DNA of 64,000 nucleotides from Panopea generosa (Eukaryota > Mollusca > Bivalvia > Adapedonta > Hiatellidae). The notes beneath the pieces are model-generated. The model was not told the DNA's origin and did no database searches. It saw only the letters and a program-made list of their open reading frames with translations. The translations under genes and the position numbers were made by a program. Of the stretch, positions 35,166 through 47,394 are shown one piece after another (the first letter of the stretch is position 1; each line of letters begins with the position of its first letter). The DNA is taken from the NCBI GenBank assembly GCA_029582155.1, contig CM055895.1, forward strand, positions 54,998,464 to 55,062,463. The letters run 5' to 3'.

Positions 35166-38100
35166 TCACTTTCGGACCCAAAATGTAAAAAAAAATTACA
35201 AACATACAATTGAGAACTTAATGCGCATGAAATTATTGACATTGAATCTGCAGCATCTGGCTGAAGACTTCTTTTAAAAGTAATGAATATAACTTCAATT
35301 GCTTATTTAACACTTTCTTTTATTTTTTTACCATCACTATTCATTTGTGAAAAGATCATCAGGAATTATAAACGTATATTAAAACAACACGTTACTGTTA
35401 TCCGTTTTCTTCATTTGTGTCCTTTTGATTGGTAAAAGATCATTAAACTCGATTCCAAAGTAAGCTTAGAGCGTATTAGGATCTCTCTTGTGGTCGTATC
35501 CCGTGTAATACCAATACTTGTTTTAGAGGTCATAGGGTCTATCCACATCAAAGCATTGACTACAGAACATATGTATTTAGCTCCCATGCCCGATTGAAAA
35601 TGACATGCCAGTCTGTTGCATCTTCGCCTAAAATACTGTCAATCATTTTATGTATGCATTTTCAGTTTTATATGAAGGAAGACCACCCGTCAAACACAGA
35701 GACGGAAAAACATAGTTATTGGATAAACCAATTTCACAGTCGTAATGAAGAAACATTAATTTTCATTTCCAAAAGAAAAATCAAGAAGACGTGAGAGAAC
35801 GTATTACCTTGTATTCCTATTTCGGAGTCGTGCCTTTCACCCCAATTTTCCGTCGTAAATCGACAGCTTATCGATTCGGAATGCAAGAATCCAGATATTT
35901 AAGATTGGGAGATTTCTTTGACAAATGTCGCTGCCTAACATATGGCCAATTATCTCTCTCTACTTCGTGTGTTATGTTTCATTTGCTGTGACATTATGAC
36001 GGATGGTTTACGTTCAAGAAAGCTTTATTTCACGAATGTTTCCATCTGAAAGAAAACATCTTCTCTTCATTTATTTACATACATATCCAAACTATCAACT
36101 TCACTATCTAACAATGTTATTAACTTTGACAGATCAGCTCGATTAGTTTCTACAGATTGTTAGCTTGGTCAATACGGTATGCAACATTCTGTAAGTAAAA
36201 CCCTCTAAGTAGGCTGTGGCTTTCTATTACATGACAATATTCAATAGTCAACATTGTATAGACAATGTGTATTACGCACTTGAGCACATATTTTGAAAGC
36301 ATTTTTTCTTAAAACACTTTTAAGGAATAATGAATGGTAGATATGCTCAATCATTATTCTCATATGATCATATGCTGTGACTTTATTACAAGAACGGTTA
36401 ATTAATTATACAAAAATATACGTCCAACAGCAGACGTAGTATTGAGAGGACACAGTCGCCAAAACAGCATTTATATAATCATATTATATAGAATAATCCT
36501 ATTAAGTGAAATACATACATACAGAAGAAGTGACAATGTGGGTCACCGCCTTGGAACGGTCAGTAACAAAACCGCCACTTAAGAACTCAAGCCTGAGGTA
36601 CGGGTTAACTTGCCTTGCATAAGTATACAATCTGTTTCTTAACTTGTATGGAGAAATATTAGTTGGGACGAGTTGTTTTGGCTGGAGGTATTCTCTCCTA
36701 GAACAAAGACATCAAACTAATATTTACTACATACACATGTTCAGTACTTTTTATTGTATACTTTCATATTGTTTTAGACTGTTTAAACTCATTTAATGCT
36801 ATTTTGTCTATAAATTGTTCTTATAAAAAAAAATACGGACGTGGACGTTGCGTTGTTTGATGAGATGGCGAAAGTAGTTCCTACTTCCGTTGTTCGTGCT
36901 AAGGTTTTCGCTAAATAAAAATGCGTACATTATCTCAACATATTGCACGGACTCTCTCTCAATATAAAAGTATACAGGATATTGATGTTAACGTGTGTTT
37001 TATATTATTTAACGTAAGCTTGATAGCTGCTCTACAAATTGTCATCTTGTCATATATACAACGTGGACATGTCATGGATTTGAGCCATGTGACTTAATTC
37101 TCTGGTTTGGTAAAATTCAATTTTCATTTCATTATTTCTCGAAAAATGTCCCATATATAATTCTGCCTAAAAACAACGTAATACAATAAGCATTCCAAGT
37201 ATTTTTTTAAATATTTCAATTTGGTTAACATCTGATAAAATTAGCAATATGACTCTCGATTTGAGGGTGATTTACGTTTACGCCGATTAATAAATGAAAC
37301 ATAAATCTACACACCATATCTTATAAAACACTTGTATTGTTTCCGTAAGATAAGTTCTTTGTCTTGTTGTGTTTTATTTTGTATTAATATCAATTTATCT
37401 GTCGGTCGTTTGTAAATATTTTGGGGTGCGGGTTGGAGATGGGGTTACAAGGAAAACATCTTTCTCTTGTTTTTATTAACTTTTAAAATAAAATGTTGTC
37501 TTAATGATATAATTATAGTAAATGGTAAACTGTTACTTTGCACACCTCATTAATATAGTTACATAATGTGATATAACATATTCCACGAAATGCATTCTGG
37601 CAAAAATACATTTAAGTCTTTAAGTTTAACATTCAAGACTCGACTAATATAAGTCGTATAGTCTTCTCAATCAAAATTGACATTTGTTCAAGAATAACAT
37701 TATTTTTAATTATGTTAGTTGATAAAATATTAATCAGCAATTTACAGCTTATTAGAATTTAGATTATATTCGAAAACATAAGAGCGATCGTTTATCTAGG
37801 TTCATAATATCACAATATCTTTGGATATACAATAATGAAGCAATCGTTTACCTTGGTTCTCCCAATATGCAAAAGCTGTTGTGTCGGTGTTTACTGCATT
37901 AAGTGTCTACAGGAGATGGCTTACACATTAATTCTATCCAGTTTTTATAACCAGTTCTAAAAACAACACTATTATCTATTAAATTTGATACGGAGATTAG
38001 AAAATATTTATTTGTTTTTAATACAGAGCCTATTATAGTGTTGGTGTGACAGGCTTATTAGATTTGCAAAAAAATATCTTGAATAATATTAATAAAATGA

Positions 38101-40700
38101 ACGTAGGTTATTTTACAGTGTTTTGTACAATATGTGAATATATTTTCTTCCATACCAGGCAAGGATTTCCGAGTATTTGTACCGAGTTGACTTTTCAGTC
38201 TACACTCCCTGCACGCGCTTGTCCTATCCTCCTCGCGCTATGTGTTTACTGCATTAATTGTGTACATCGGAGATGGCTTACACATTAATTATATCCAGAT
38301 TCTATAACCAGCACTAAAAGCAACATTTTTATCTATTAAATTGATACGGAGATTGGAAAATATTAATTGTTTCTAATACAGAGACTATAATAGTGTTGAT
38401 TTGACAGGCTTATTAGATTTGCAACAAATTATCTTGAATAAACTTCATATCCAAAATTAGTGTTGCTTTAGAGTATAGCTGTACCGCATATTTCTTAATT
38501 AATTTGCGGATTGCAAATAGGATATGTGCACGTAATTATTATATTTTGCGTATGATATTATCACATTATAATGGATACTTCATAATGGACCATCATGAAC
38601 AATGTCGTATATTATCACATCACAATGGACACATCGCTTCATGACTTTTCCGCTCTCATGGACAATCATAATTAATGTCGTATCTTATACGATTGATTGT
38701 ATATATGAGATATAATTTTAATCAGATTGTGACAATGCACAGTGGTAAAGGTAAAAAGTACAATTGTTGGTTATATAAATAAAGAATATTGTTGTTACAT
38801 GTTAAAGAATAGTTATGCAGAATATGACATTATAAATATGACTGCTTATGATTGAAACCTGTTCTGTTTATTACGTGCAAGGATTTATAGATTGCCATGC
38901 AAAATACAACTGGAGCTTTTTTAGAATGGATAAAAAACTGTATTTGGTTTCATCGATATTAATTAAAGAATATTACCTAACCATTCAAAATTAATATAAG
39001 ATTTTATGTATTTAAGTAAAACTTAAGACAATGTTGGTGAAGTAGACTCCTGGTTTTATATGAGTATTGGTTGCATGGTTGACAAAGTGTTATTTCAACA
39101 ATAAGAATATTAAATCTTCAATAAATGTAGACCATTTTTAATTACTTTTATGTAAACATAGTTTTATTGTTTCCGCTTCCTTTGAATCAAGGGGCTCGTT
39201 CAACACTGGTCAGTGTTACTCGAAAATAGACCACTGCTTCTGTCGGTGCCGGGGTCTGTGGAGTCATAGGTGCTGTTTTATCTTATGAACTGTCACATTA
39301 AACCGAGTTTGTTATTTTTGTCTTTGCTGCGGTCTGTGATTCATGCCGATTTTTAAATCTTCTTCTGTTTCACCAACAATTTAATTATATACTTAAAACA
39401 TTAACTTGGTTTTGACTGGTTAGTTGTCTGTGATATAATCAATATCAATGAAACCATATGCAGATTTACCTGACCCGGTCTAAAACCACAATCGTCTCAC
39501 TGATTTTCTTAGATTTAAGTTTTTAAGTATATTAGTATATGTTGGTGAAACTGCTGCCAGATAGTTGACTTACTTAGATATTGTCCTACTTTCTCAGCCA
39601 AAAAATCGCTCAAAGTTTTCAAAATAGAACTTTAACTTTACATATAATGTGAAAACCGTCAGTAGATGTCGATCTACTTCCTGAGTCGATGAATTCGCTC
39701 CAGGAACCAGAAAGTATATCAACATCTATATACTCACATATTCTTAGAACCTATATAGAGACGTGATCTGAAAAATAAATGGCTGATGTACCATTTTCCT
39801 GAGCTATGTAATAAAAAGAATCTTACATTCGTGCTCATTTGTTATTGAATTTATGAAATACGTTGGCGGAGCATCGCATAATATATTTTTGTCAATTCGT
39901 TTAATATATTCAGTAAAAAACACAATTTGAAGACTCTCTTTGTATGTTAGTAGGATACTATGTGAGATATAGACTTAGATCGTTACTTCCATTTAAAATT
40001 TATAATCGAGTTATTCATTAAGAATAACGTTAAAATATGCAAAATTTGAAACGAATAACATATCTTTTAATGTAGACATGTAAAATAATAGATCAAACTT
40101 ACTATATATAATGAAGAAGGATATGTATTGTATAGGTATCATTTCTATCAGGAAAAGTTACCGAGAAACCCTGTTAACTCAAATGAATAGTTCCGTCTAA
40201 TAAAATACACGTTATGATTTGTGATTTTGTCATAATTATTTATTACAATCTATTATGAAAGTAGATTATCTCCGATATTGCTAATGTTTTAATCTAACCA
40301 CATCAATACGTCAACAAATCCATTTAAATAAAACATTATACAATAAAATAAAGCATTATAAAACATTAGTTCACATTTTTTTCTATTTAAAAAGAGAATC
40401 ATTAGGGCATTCCATCAGTATGGAAAGAAAGCATGGTGAATCGTTATAACCAATCAAACGTTATGAGATAAACATATTCACATCTAAACTTAAAGGAGTG
40501 CACATGAATAGATAATTTCAAATTTGTAATAATTAACAAATTTTAGTATTTCATAATTTTCAGATAGCAAAAGAAACCACAGTGTATATATACTATATAT
40601 GTGCATGTATTTACAACATCAATGATTGAATTGGGAGTTCTACTTCTATCTAAAATATTAAAACGTATTTGGCACTTAGAGTGAATATATCAGCATAAAA
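35165..40700. repeat. Segmental duplication, copy 3
   Basis: 35165-36610 matches 18600-20600, including CGTCCAACAGCAGACGTAGT and the CACCGCCTTGG block. 37870-38085 and 38250-38450 are a local partial tandem duplication of the same stretch (GTGTTTACTGCATTAA...TGACAGGCTTATTAG). 38690-39930 matches 32950-34300. 39765-40470 matches 21480-22920. The first 2.3 kb of the unit is absent. 36610-37870 has no match in copy 1 and shows no gene. Confidence 0.65.
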
Positions 40701-40933
40701 CGCTATCAAAGTCATAATAATTATCAAAATGGGTAAAAAGCTTCTCATTATCATTAATAAATATAATCCGAATAGTTTAGTTTGTTAAATCCACCAAAAC
40801 GCGACACACTCGATTTTATATTTGAGTGGTAAACTTGAAACGAAGTCATTCTAAAAAAAGACAGAACTAAATACTGTTTGACCAGCTTCGCATTTGGACT
40901 CTTTATAAGATGAACTAATTTTTACTACGTACG

Positions 40934-41365
40934 ATTAGTGAATTAAAATATAAGCATGATTAATATGTTTAAAGCCAATTTTAATAAATCCTGATATATT
41001 CTCTTTAATATAGCAATTTGGTAGTATAAAAGCCACTTTATTATAAGCATTAAAAATAGTTTGAAACTTTCTGATTAATTTACAGACTTCAGAAAATGTA
41101 CAGTTGTAAATAGCATTTTGACATGGACAATGCATCAGTTCAGGTATATCATCACAGCAATTGTGACAACAACTATTATTCAGTGTAATACCATTATATC
41201 TGCCGGTCTCTTTACGTATTGAAACTGTGTCCCTACTAAATTTTGCAAGTGCTCCTCTGTGCGATATATTTAAAACAAGCTTGCAATAATGTTTTTTTCA
41301 AACGTTTCCATAACCCCCAAGATTATTTCCGCCGTACCCGTTGCGAGCAGTGTCTTGATTAACAT
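40934..41365 (-). pseudogene. LINE ORF2 C-terminal relic
   Basis: The minus-strand reading is nearly open: NGYGGNNLGGYGNV, one stop, then KKHYCKLVLNISHRGALAKF and SRDTVSIRKETGRYNGITLN. Next come NSCCHNCCDDIPELMHCPCQ (zinc-knuckle-like Cys/His motif) and FSEVCKLIRKFQTIF, ending at 40935. This is the usual end of L2/CR1-like ORF2 proteins. RT motifs upstream are missing. The reading extends past the Met at 41135, so the true relic is longer than the Met-initiated frame. Confidence 0.65.
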
Positions 41366-41369
41366 CCAG

Positions 41370-42079
41370 GGGCCGACTATCACTAAATCAATTACTGTGA
41401 TAGGTACAGTTACACAGTCATGTCTGTGTACAGTTGCATTAATAACATAAAATCTACCAAAATTCTATTCATTCCATTTATCAAAGATTTACACGATAAT
41501 TCTAATATTTACAATTACATCATTTTATGTCCATTAAATTATCCAACTGTACCTAGTCTGAAAGTAACCCATTAAACTTGAAGAAAACTGTAAGATTTTC
41601 TACAATACGTGTTACTTTATAAGTGTTTAAAAAGGTCGTCTATAAACAATTGTATTCGTGATTGATTTTAATGAAACCAATTCCAGATAACTTCGCTGAT
41701 TACCGGAAATCCGAAGATGTGTTATTGTCGCTCGGGAATTATCAGATCTACGATAGTTGTTGTTGTAACATATAAAGCAGGACGCGATTTATTCGACAAC
41801 AACAACAACACTTTCTGACATTCTGACTGTAAAACACGCATTATTGTGAGAAGCAGCAAAGAACACATATTTCTGAACAAAACGTTCATAAAATAGCTTT
41901 ATTATATATGATAGCATTTAAATAATCAGTATTACATCTTAAATATATCGGACTTATCGCGAATCCCACCGTCATTCAACGTTACCCCCACTGTCATCCA
42001 ACGTTACCTCCACCGCCTCCTCCCGAAACGTTTGGACACGGTGTTATAGGTGATGACTCATTAAACGGATATTTGTATA
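41370..42079. other. Non-coding interval
   Basis: AT-rich sequence with an AACAACAACAAC run near 41800 and a degenerate repeated phrase (CCACCGTCATTCAACGTTAC, then CCACTGTCATCCAACGTTAC) at 41966-42010. No gene is seen. Confidence 0.4.
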
Positions 42080-43387
42080 CGAGGGGTGTTCGAAATGTAT
42101 TGTGTATTTATTAGTCGCGCAAAATTCACGTGAAGTATTACATCGATATTTATGCGCATGTATAGCGCTGTTCGATATCTACACAATGTATATACATAAT
42201 ATCTGAAATAAGGGATTCCAGAGTTTTAGTCATTTCAATATAGGCAGTCTTTGACCACTATTGTAAAGATGGTTAGGAAGGAAAAAAAGTAGCAAATAAT
42301 AAGAAAATTCGGACTTATAAATCAAAGTTCGCACTAAACTCGGTTTTCTTCTGAATGATATATTTGACGAGATCATAAGGGTTTATGAGTTGACGAAAGA
42401 GTCTTCTGCGACAGTTCGTAGACGGAAAAAGAAATTTGATTTTGGTGTAGTCTGTTAAAATTGCACCAAAACCTGGTCGACCAAAGACAGCAACATGTAA
42501 GAAAATCCTGTCTTAAATTATATAAATTGTTCGAAAAGATGAGCCATATAATTGCGTGATATAGCGCACATTGCAAGCGTTTTATTGTCTTCAGTTCATT
42601 TCTTTCTGAGAAAAAGCGTGAAAGAAAGAAAAAAATCTGCTGGATTGGTGCCCCACTTGTTGACTGATGACCATAACCATGCAAGTGTTGAAATTGCCAA
42701 AATAAAACTGTTTAAAATGATCCCTGAATATAACCAAAGGCAATTTGCTGGTGACTATTTCGAACCAGAGCGAAAGGTTGGGAACAAAATATGGGCCACT
42801 AAACATGGCAGAAAGCCAGTCATTGTCCAACGGATCTTAAGTGTAAAGCGGATTCTTTATGCAATTTTCTTCTCTGTTGAATGTTTCACAATACATATGC
42901 CGTTAAACAAGGGTAAAAGCGTGACTGGAAGGTACTATATCGTGATGTGGTACTAAAATAGTACTACGAAAAATATCACCAAGTCACCGGATTCAAACAT
43001 GTTTGCCTCTTGCATGACAATGTCCCCAGCGCAATACCACAGTCATTGTAACGGATTTTTTAAGTCTGAGAAAGTTACAGTGCTACCACACACCACTTAC
43101 CTCACATACTTTGCCCCATGTGACTTCTTTCTCTTTCCGAAATTGAAAAACTTCCTTCCTGGTCGTAGATGACTCACGGCAGGCTTTTGGTTCTGCCGAA
43201 AACCAGTGTCATCGTAGTATACCCCCAATCGGCCTACCGTGGCGCTTTCCGGAATGGATCCACATACTAAAATTATGTATTTCTAACCGAGGAGAGTACT
43301 TTGAGGGTATGAAATGAAGACAGCATTAATTTAGTAAGTCATTAATGGTAAGAGGACTAATACACAATACATTTCGAACACCCATCG
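42080..43387 (+). pseudogene. Nearly full-length mariner element with dead transposase
   Basis: 1308 bp, the usual mariner length. Terminal inverted repeats are CGAGGGGTGTTCGAAATGTA (left) and TACATTTCGAACACCCATCG (right), each bordered by TA. The transposase begins near 42270 (MVRKEKK) with stops in its N-terminal helix-turn-helix part. It becomes open at 42552-42956 with RDIAHIASVLLSSVHFFLRK, LVPHLLTDDHNHASVEIAK, MIPEYNQRQFAG, NKIWATKHGRKPVIVQR and KRILYAIFFSVE. About nine residues are deleted around the first catalytic Asp block (the VTGDETW region; QFAGDYFEPE remains). Later shifted frames give TGFKHVCLLHDNVP (second Asp) and APCDFFLFPKLKNFL (third Asp). Overlapping minus-strand frames are shadows. 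Confidence 0.9.
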
Positions 43388-44020
43388 TATATTGAACTCA
43401 ATTTCTCTCCAATTCCTTGTTTTAATGTGGAGTTCAAGGTGTAACACTTGTGTAAAAAGGGGGTAAAAGGGAGTTTTATGAATTCGACTAGAGCTAGGTG
43501 TAAAACGTTTTTTATACATATTATATTTTTTAAAGACATAGGTTGTTAAACAAATCAGTTTATTTCAAAAGTAATAAAAACAAAATGTTTGACAATATGT
43601 ATGAAACCGACTATTTTATCAAACTTAACTTTAAAAAAAAGGTAAAATTAATAATGGAGGAGAACTATTTCAAATGTTTCATAAGTTAATTGAAAATAAG
43701 TTTAAAACTGAAAAATATTATAAATTGAAATTGCCCCGTAACCATAGGTTTATCTGCATAAGTGAAATTCCGTTGTGTGTGTGTTATGTTAATAAAAAGG
43801 GTTGGGACGGCCTAAAATTTAGGGTCCGTGTGGGGATGATAATCTAGAAAATAATTTATCATGGCCTTAAATAATATTTTACACTCTTTGACGAAATAAA
43901 ATTTCTTTTCATGGTTATACTAAAATAGATTTGGTTCGGGTATGTGTAAAACATGTTTTATACTTCAAAAAAAAGTAATTGATATGTAGTTGTATCTCTT
44001 CACCCATTTCTTTTCACCTA
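43388..44020. other. Non-coding interval
   Basis: AT-rich sequence between the mariner element and a SINE. Short minus-strand frames at 43331-43539 overlap the mariner end and have no recognisable motif. Confidence 0.4.
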
Positions 44021-44160
44021 AGCGGTTGTCTGGAGGTAGTGCTTCCGCCTCGCGTGCATTGATTCCGGCGATCCCCAGTCGGGTCATATCAAAGACTTGA
44101 AAAAATGATACATGCTTCCTCGCTGGACGCTCAGCACTTACAGGGTAGTTCTAGTCAACC
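44020..44160 (+). mobile_element. SINE family IV head and body start
   Basis: Reads TAAGCGGTTGTCTGGAGGTA, GTGCTTCCGCCTCGCGTGCA and GATTCCGGCGATCCCCAGTC (decayed B box), then GGGTCATATCAAAGACTTGA. This is the tRNA-like head of the family represented in full at 13745-14036. It leads straight into the 60-bp minisatellite. The SINE-like end (AAGCGACGCTAAACACCAAA, then CAACAACCA) follows the array at 45710-45740, so the array lies inside the SINE. Confidence 0.65.
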
Positions 44161-45665
44161 CGGTGTTAGTATAATGTGATTGGGTGAGGTATCATACCAC
44201 GTGTCTACACAATGATACTCCAGTATCAGTATGTGATTGGGTGTGGTATCATACCATGTGTCTACACAATGATACTCCAGTGTCAGTATAATGTGATTGG
44301 GTGAGGTATCATACCATGTGTCTACACAATGATACTCCAGTGTCAGTATGTGATTGGGTGTGGTATCATACCATGTGTCTACACAATGATACTCCAGTGT
44401 CAGTATAATGTGATTGGGTGAGGTATCATACCATGTGTCTACACAATGATACTTCAGGGTCAGGATAATGTGATTGGGTGAGGTATCATACCATGTGTCT
44501 ACACAATGATACTCCAGTGTCAGTATAATGTGATTGGGTGAGGTATCATACCATGTGTCTACACAACGATTCTCCAGTGTGGCAGTATAATGTGATTAGT
44601 AGGGTATCATACCATGTGTCTACACAATGATACTTCAGGGTCAGGATAATGTGATTGGGTGAGGTATCATACAATGTGTCTACACAATGATACTTCAGGG
44701 TCATTATAATGTGACTGGGTGAGGTATCATACCATGTGTCTACACAACGATTCTCCAGTGTGGCAGTATAATGTGATTAGTAGGGTATCATACCATGTGT
44801 CTACACAATGATACTTCAGGGTCAGGATAATGTGATTGGGTGAGGTATCATACCATGTGTCTACACAATGATACTCCAGTGTCAGTATAATGTGATTGGG
44901 TGAGGTATCATACCATGTGTCTACGCAATGATACTCCAGTGTCAGTATAATGTGATTGGTAGGGGTATCATAATATGTGTCTACACAATGATATCCCAGT
45001 GTCAGTATAATGTGATTGGGTGAGGTATCATACCATGTGTCTACACAATGATACTCGAGTGTCAGTATAATGTGACTGGATGAGATATCATACCATGTGT
45101 CTACACAATGATACTCCAGTGTCAGTATAATGTGATTGGGTGAGGTATCATACCATGTGTCTACACAATGATACTCCAGTGTCAGTATAATGTGATTGGG
45201 TGAGGTATCATATCATGTGTCTACACAATGATACTCCAGTGTCAGTTTAATGTGATTGGGTGATGTATCATACCACGTGTCTACACAATGATACTCCAGT
45301 GTCAGTATAATGTGATTGGGTGAGGTATCATACCACGTGTCTACACAATGATACTCCAGTGTCAGTATAATGTGATTGGGTGATGTATCATACCACGTGT
45401 CTACGCAATGATACTCCAGTGTCAGTATAATGTGATTGGGTGAGGTATCATACCACGTGTCTACGCAATGATACTCCAGTGTCAGTATAATGTGATTGGG
45501 TGAGGTATCATACCATGTGTCTACGCAATGATACTCCAGTGTCAGTATAATGTGATTGGGTGAGGTATCATACCATGTGTCTACACAATGATACTCCAGT
45601 GTCAGTATAATGTGATTGGGTGAGGTATCATACCTTGTGTCTACGCAATGATATCCCAGTGTGGC
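44161..45665. repeat. 60-bp minisatellite, about 25 copies
   Basis: The unit is 60 bp: GTGTCAGTATAATGTGATTG, GGTGAGGTATCATACCATGT, GTCTACACAATGATACTCCA. A shorter 53-bp variant lacking TAATGTG-type sequence occurs at the start, and variants with GTGTGGCAGTATAATG or CTTCAGGGTCAGGATAATG lie in the middle. Units from about 45000 to 45660 are very uniform. The minus strand is open for 160 codons with a 20-residue period (YHCVDTWYDTSPNHIILT), a consequence of a unit divisible by three. Confidence 0.95.
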
Positions 45666-45739
45666 AGAGCTAAGAATACTGTCCCAAGGCATATAAATAG
45701 AAAGTGGTTGAAAGCGACGCTAAACACCAAACAACAACC

Positions 45740-46300
45740 ATCCATTTTATGTGATTCACCGACTGCCAAATCAGCTTCCATTAAAAACGTTTAAAGCCAT
45801 AAATATTGTGTTATCCTTGGACTAATGTGTATTTTAATACACATAACAATTTATTTTCTTAGATTTGTAACTGTTTCCCTTAGAATTAAATTACTCAATG
45901 CGAGTTAACGGGCATCACATTTGTTAGTCCACGTAAATGAATTTAACGTTTCGTAGTTAAGAAACAATAATTAAATTGTCGCTAGTGAAAAAACATCTGA
46001 GTACACAACCTGAAGCACAACTGCAGTGTTGCTGACAATGCAATATTTCACCGTATCATGATTATGTGAAACAATCCCTTAATTACATTTACTGCTCGTG
46101 TTTATCTATTTAAAGCCTTTTTTTAATCTGAAGCGAAGACCATTTAGAATTATTTTGGGTTTAATTATGTTTTTGTTGGTTTTTTTTGGTTCAAAAGTCT
46201 AGATGTAACAGTGCAACGACCTTGAATGGAAATTAAATAAGACAATATTATGTTTATTTGGAGCACACTGGCATCACAATAGAAATCAAAGTATTTAAAG
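45740..46300. other. Non-coding interval
   Basis: AT-rich unique sequence between the SINE-embedded minisatellite and a MITE. No gene or RNA is recognised. Confidence 0.4.
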
Positions 46301-46305
46301 TACAT

Positions 46306-46541
46306 GGGCCCGTTTCACTAACCTTCGTAAGTCTTAGGAATATCGTACGAACAAATTGTGACATCCAGGAACGTTTTACGTTTGCAGTATTTTTGCAAAT
46401 TTCATTGAGAATACTTTCAACAAGGCTTACAAAAGATCGAAAATAAGTAAGCGACACACCAAATGAATTTCCCAACTTTTTCATAACTTCGAATTACATT
46501 ACGACGTTCGTAAACCTACAAACTTTAGTGAAATGAGCCCC
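46306..46541. mobile_element. MITE with GGGCCCGTTTCACTAA-type termini
   Basis: 236 bp. The left end GGGCCCGTTTCACTAACCTT matches the reverse complement of the right end (TTTAGTGAAATGAGCCCC) with a few mismatches, and the inner CTTCGTAAG and CGTTCGTAAACC blocks also pair. No transposase is present. A target duplication could not be decided. The two overlapping open frames inside are shadows. Confidence 0.65.
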
Positions 46542-46902
46542 TGAATCCTGGGCAAACAATGGTCAAGAAGAAATGTCAGTTGAACGATCTCGCAGATGAA
46601 TAACATAGGTATACATTAATATCAAGTTTATATTACTGTTTATATTTAAAAAATCCAAAATAATCTAAATGTGTATATTTAAAAAGAAATAATTATGCCA
46701 GAAAGTTGAATTATATACTTTTTTAAAACAGTCAGTCTTCAAGTACTATTATCTTTTAAAAAGTTCTAATCCAAGTTATATTATGAATCTAAAAGACAGT
46801 TTAATCTCCAAGTTGAATTCAATGTACTTCATTCTCCAGTTGATATGGCCTAGATGAATACATAAACAATGCAATCTCTAAGTTAAATTATATATTGAAA
46901 CA

Positions 46903-47240
46903 AGAGGCCCATAGGCCTTAACGATCACCTGATTATCCTTGATGACATAAAGCTATATGAATCTTTTTTCCAACGTTTGTCCTTCGGGAAGTAGCAAAAT
47001 TCCAAACATGGATTTTGAATGTCATATCTGCATCAACAAATCACACCATTTTCTCTGAAATAGATTAAGAAAAGTAGTACCAACCCCGAGGGTCAAACCG
47101 TAAGACCCAGAGCATGAAATTCATAATTTATTTAACGGATTTATAGGCCTCATTAATTATGCTTACAATTTGTTTTCCAGTACTTCCTGTCATGATAAGA
47201 AGAATTTTAAAGTTAACCTTAAATTTGATTCTTGCATACA
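46903..47240. repeat. Dispersed repeat beginning AAGAGGCCCATAGGCC
   Basis: The GGCCCATAGGCC palindrome followed by TTAACGATCACCTGATTATC resembles an abundant repeat that I associate with mollusc genomes. Only this copy is clear in the window, so family and boundaries are uncertain. Confidence 0.35.
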
Positions 47241-47394
47241 ATTGCATATACAGACAAATTATTTTTGTTTTGTCTTTTTATGGGACCTATTTTTATAGGA
47301 TAGTCGTTTATGAAGTAATGTAAGAAACCGGGTCGTCTGGTAAGGCTTATGAGATAAATGAATATAAAAATTAAGTAAGTAAATACCACATTCA

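Noticed and set aside
42373-42830. Minus-strand frames of 103 and 79 codons
   Set aside because: Antisense shadows of the mariner transposase relic.
45213-45692. 160-codon minus-strand frame with a 20-residue repeat
   Set aside because: By-product of the 60-bp minisatellite; no non-repetitive coding sequence flanks it.
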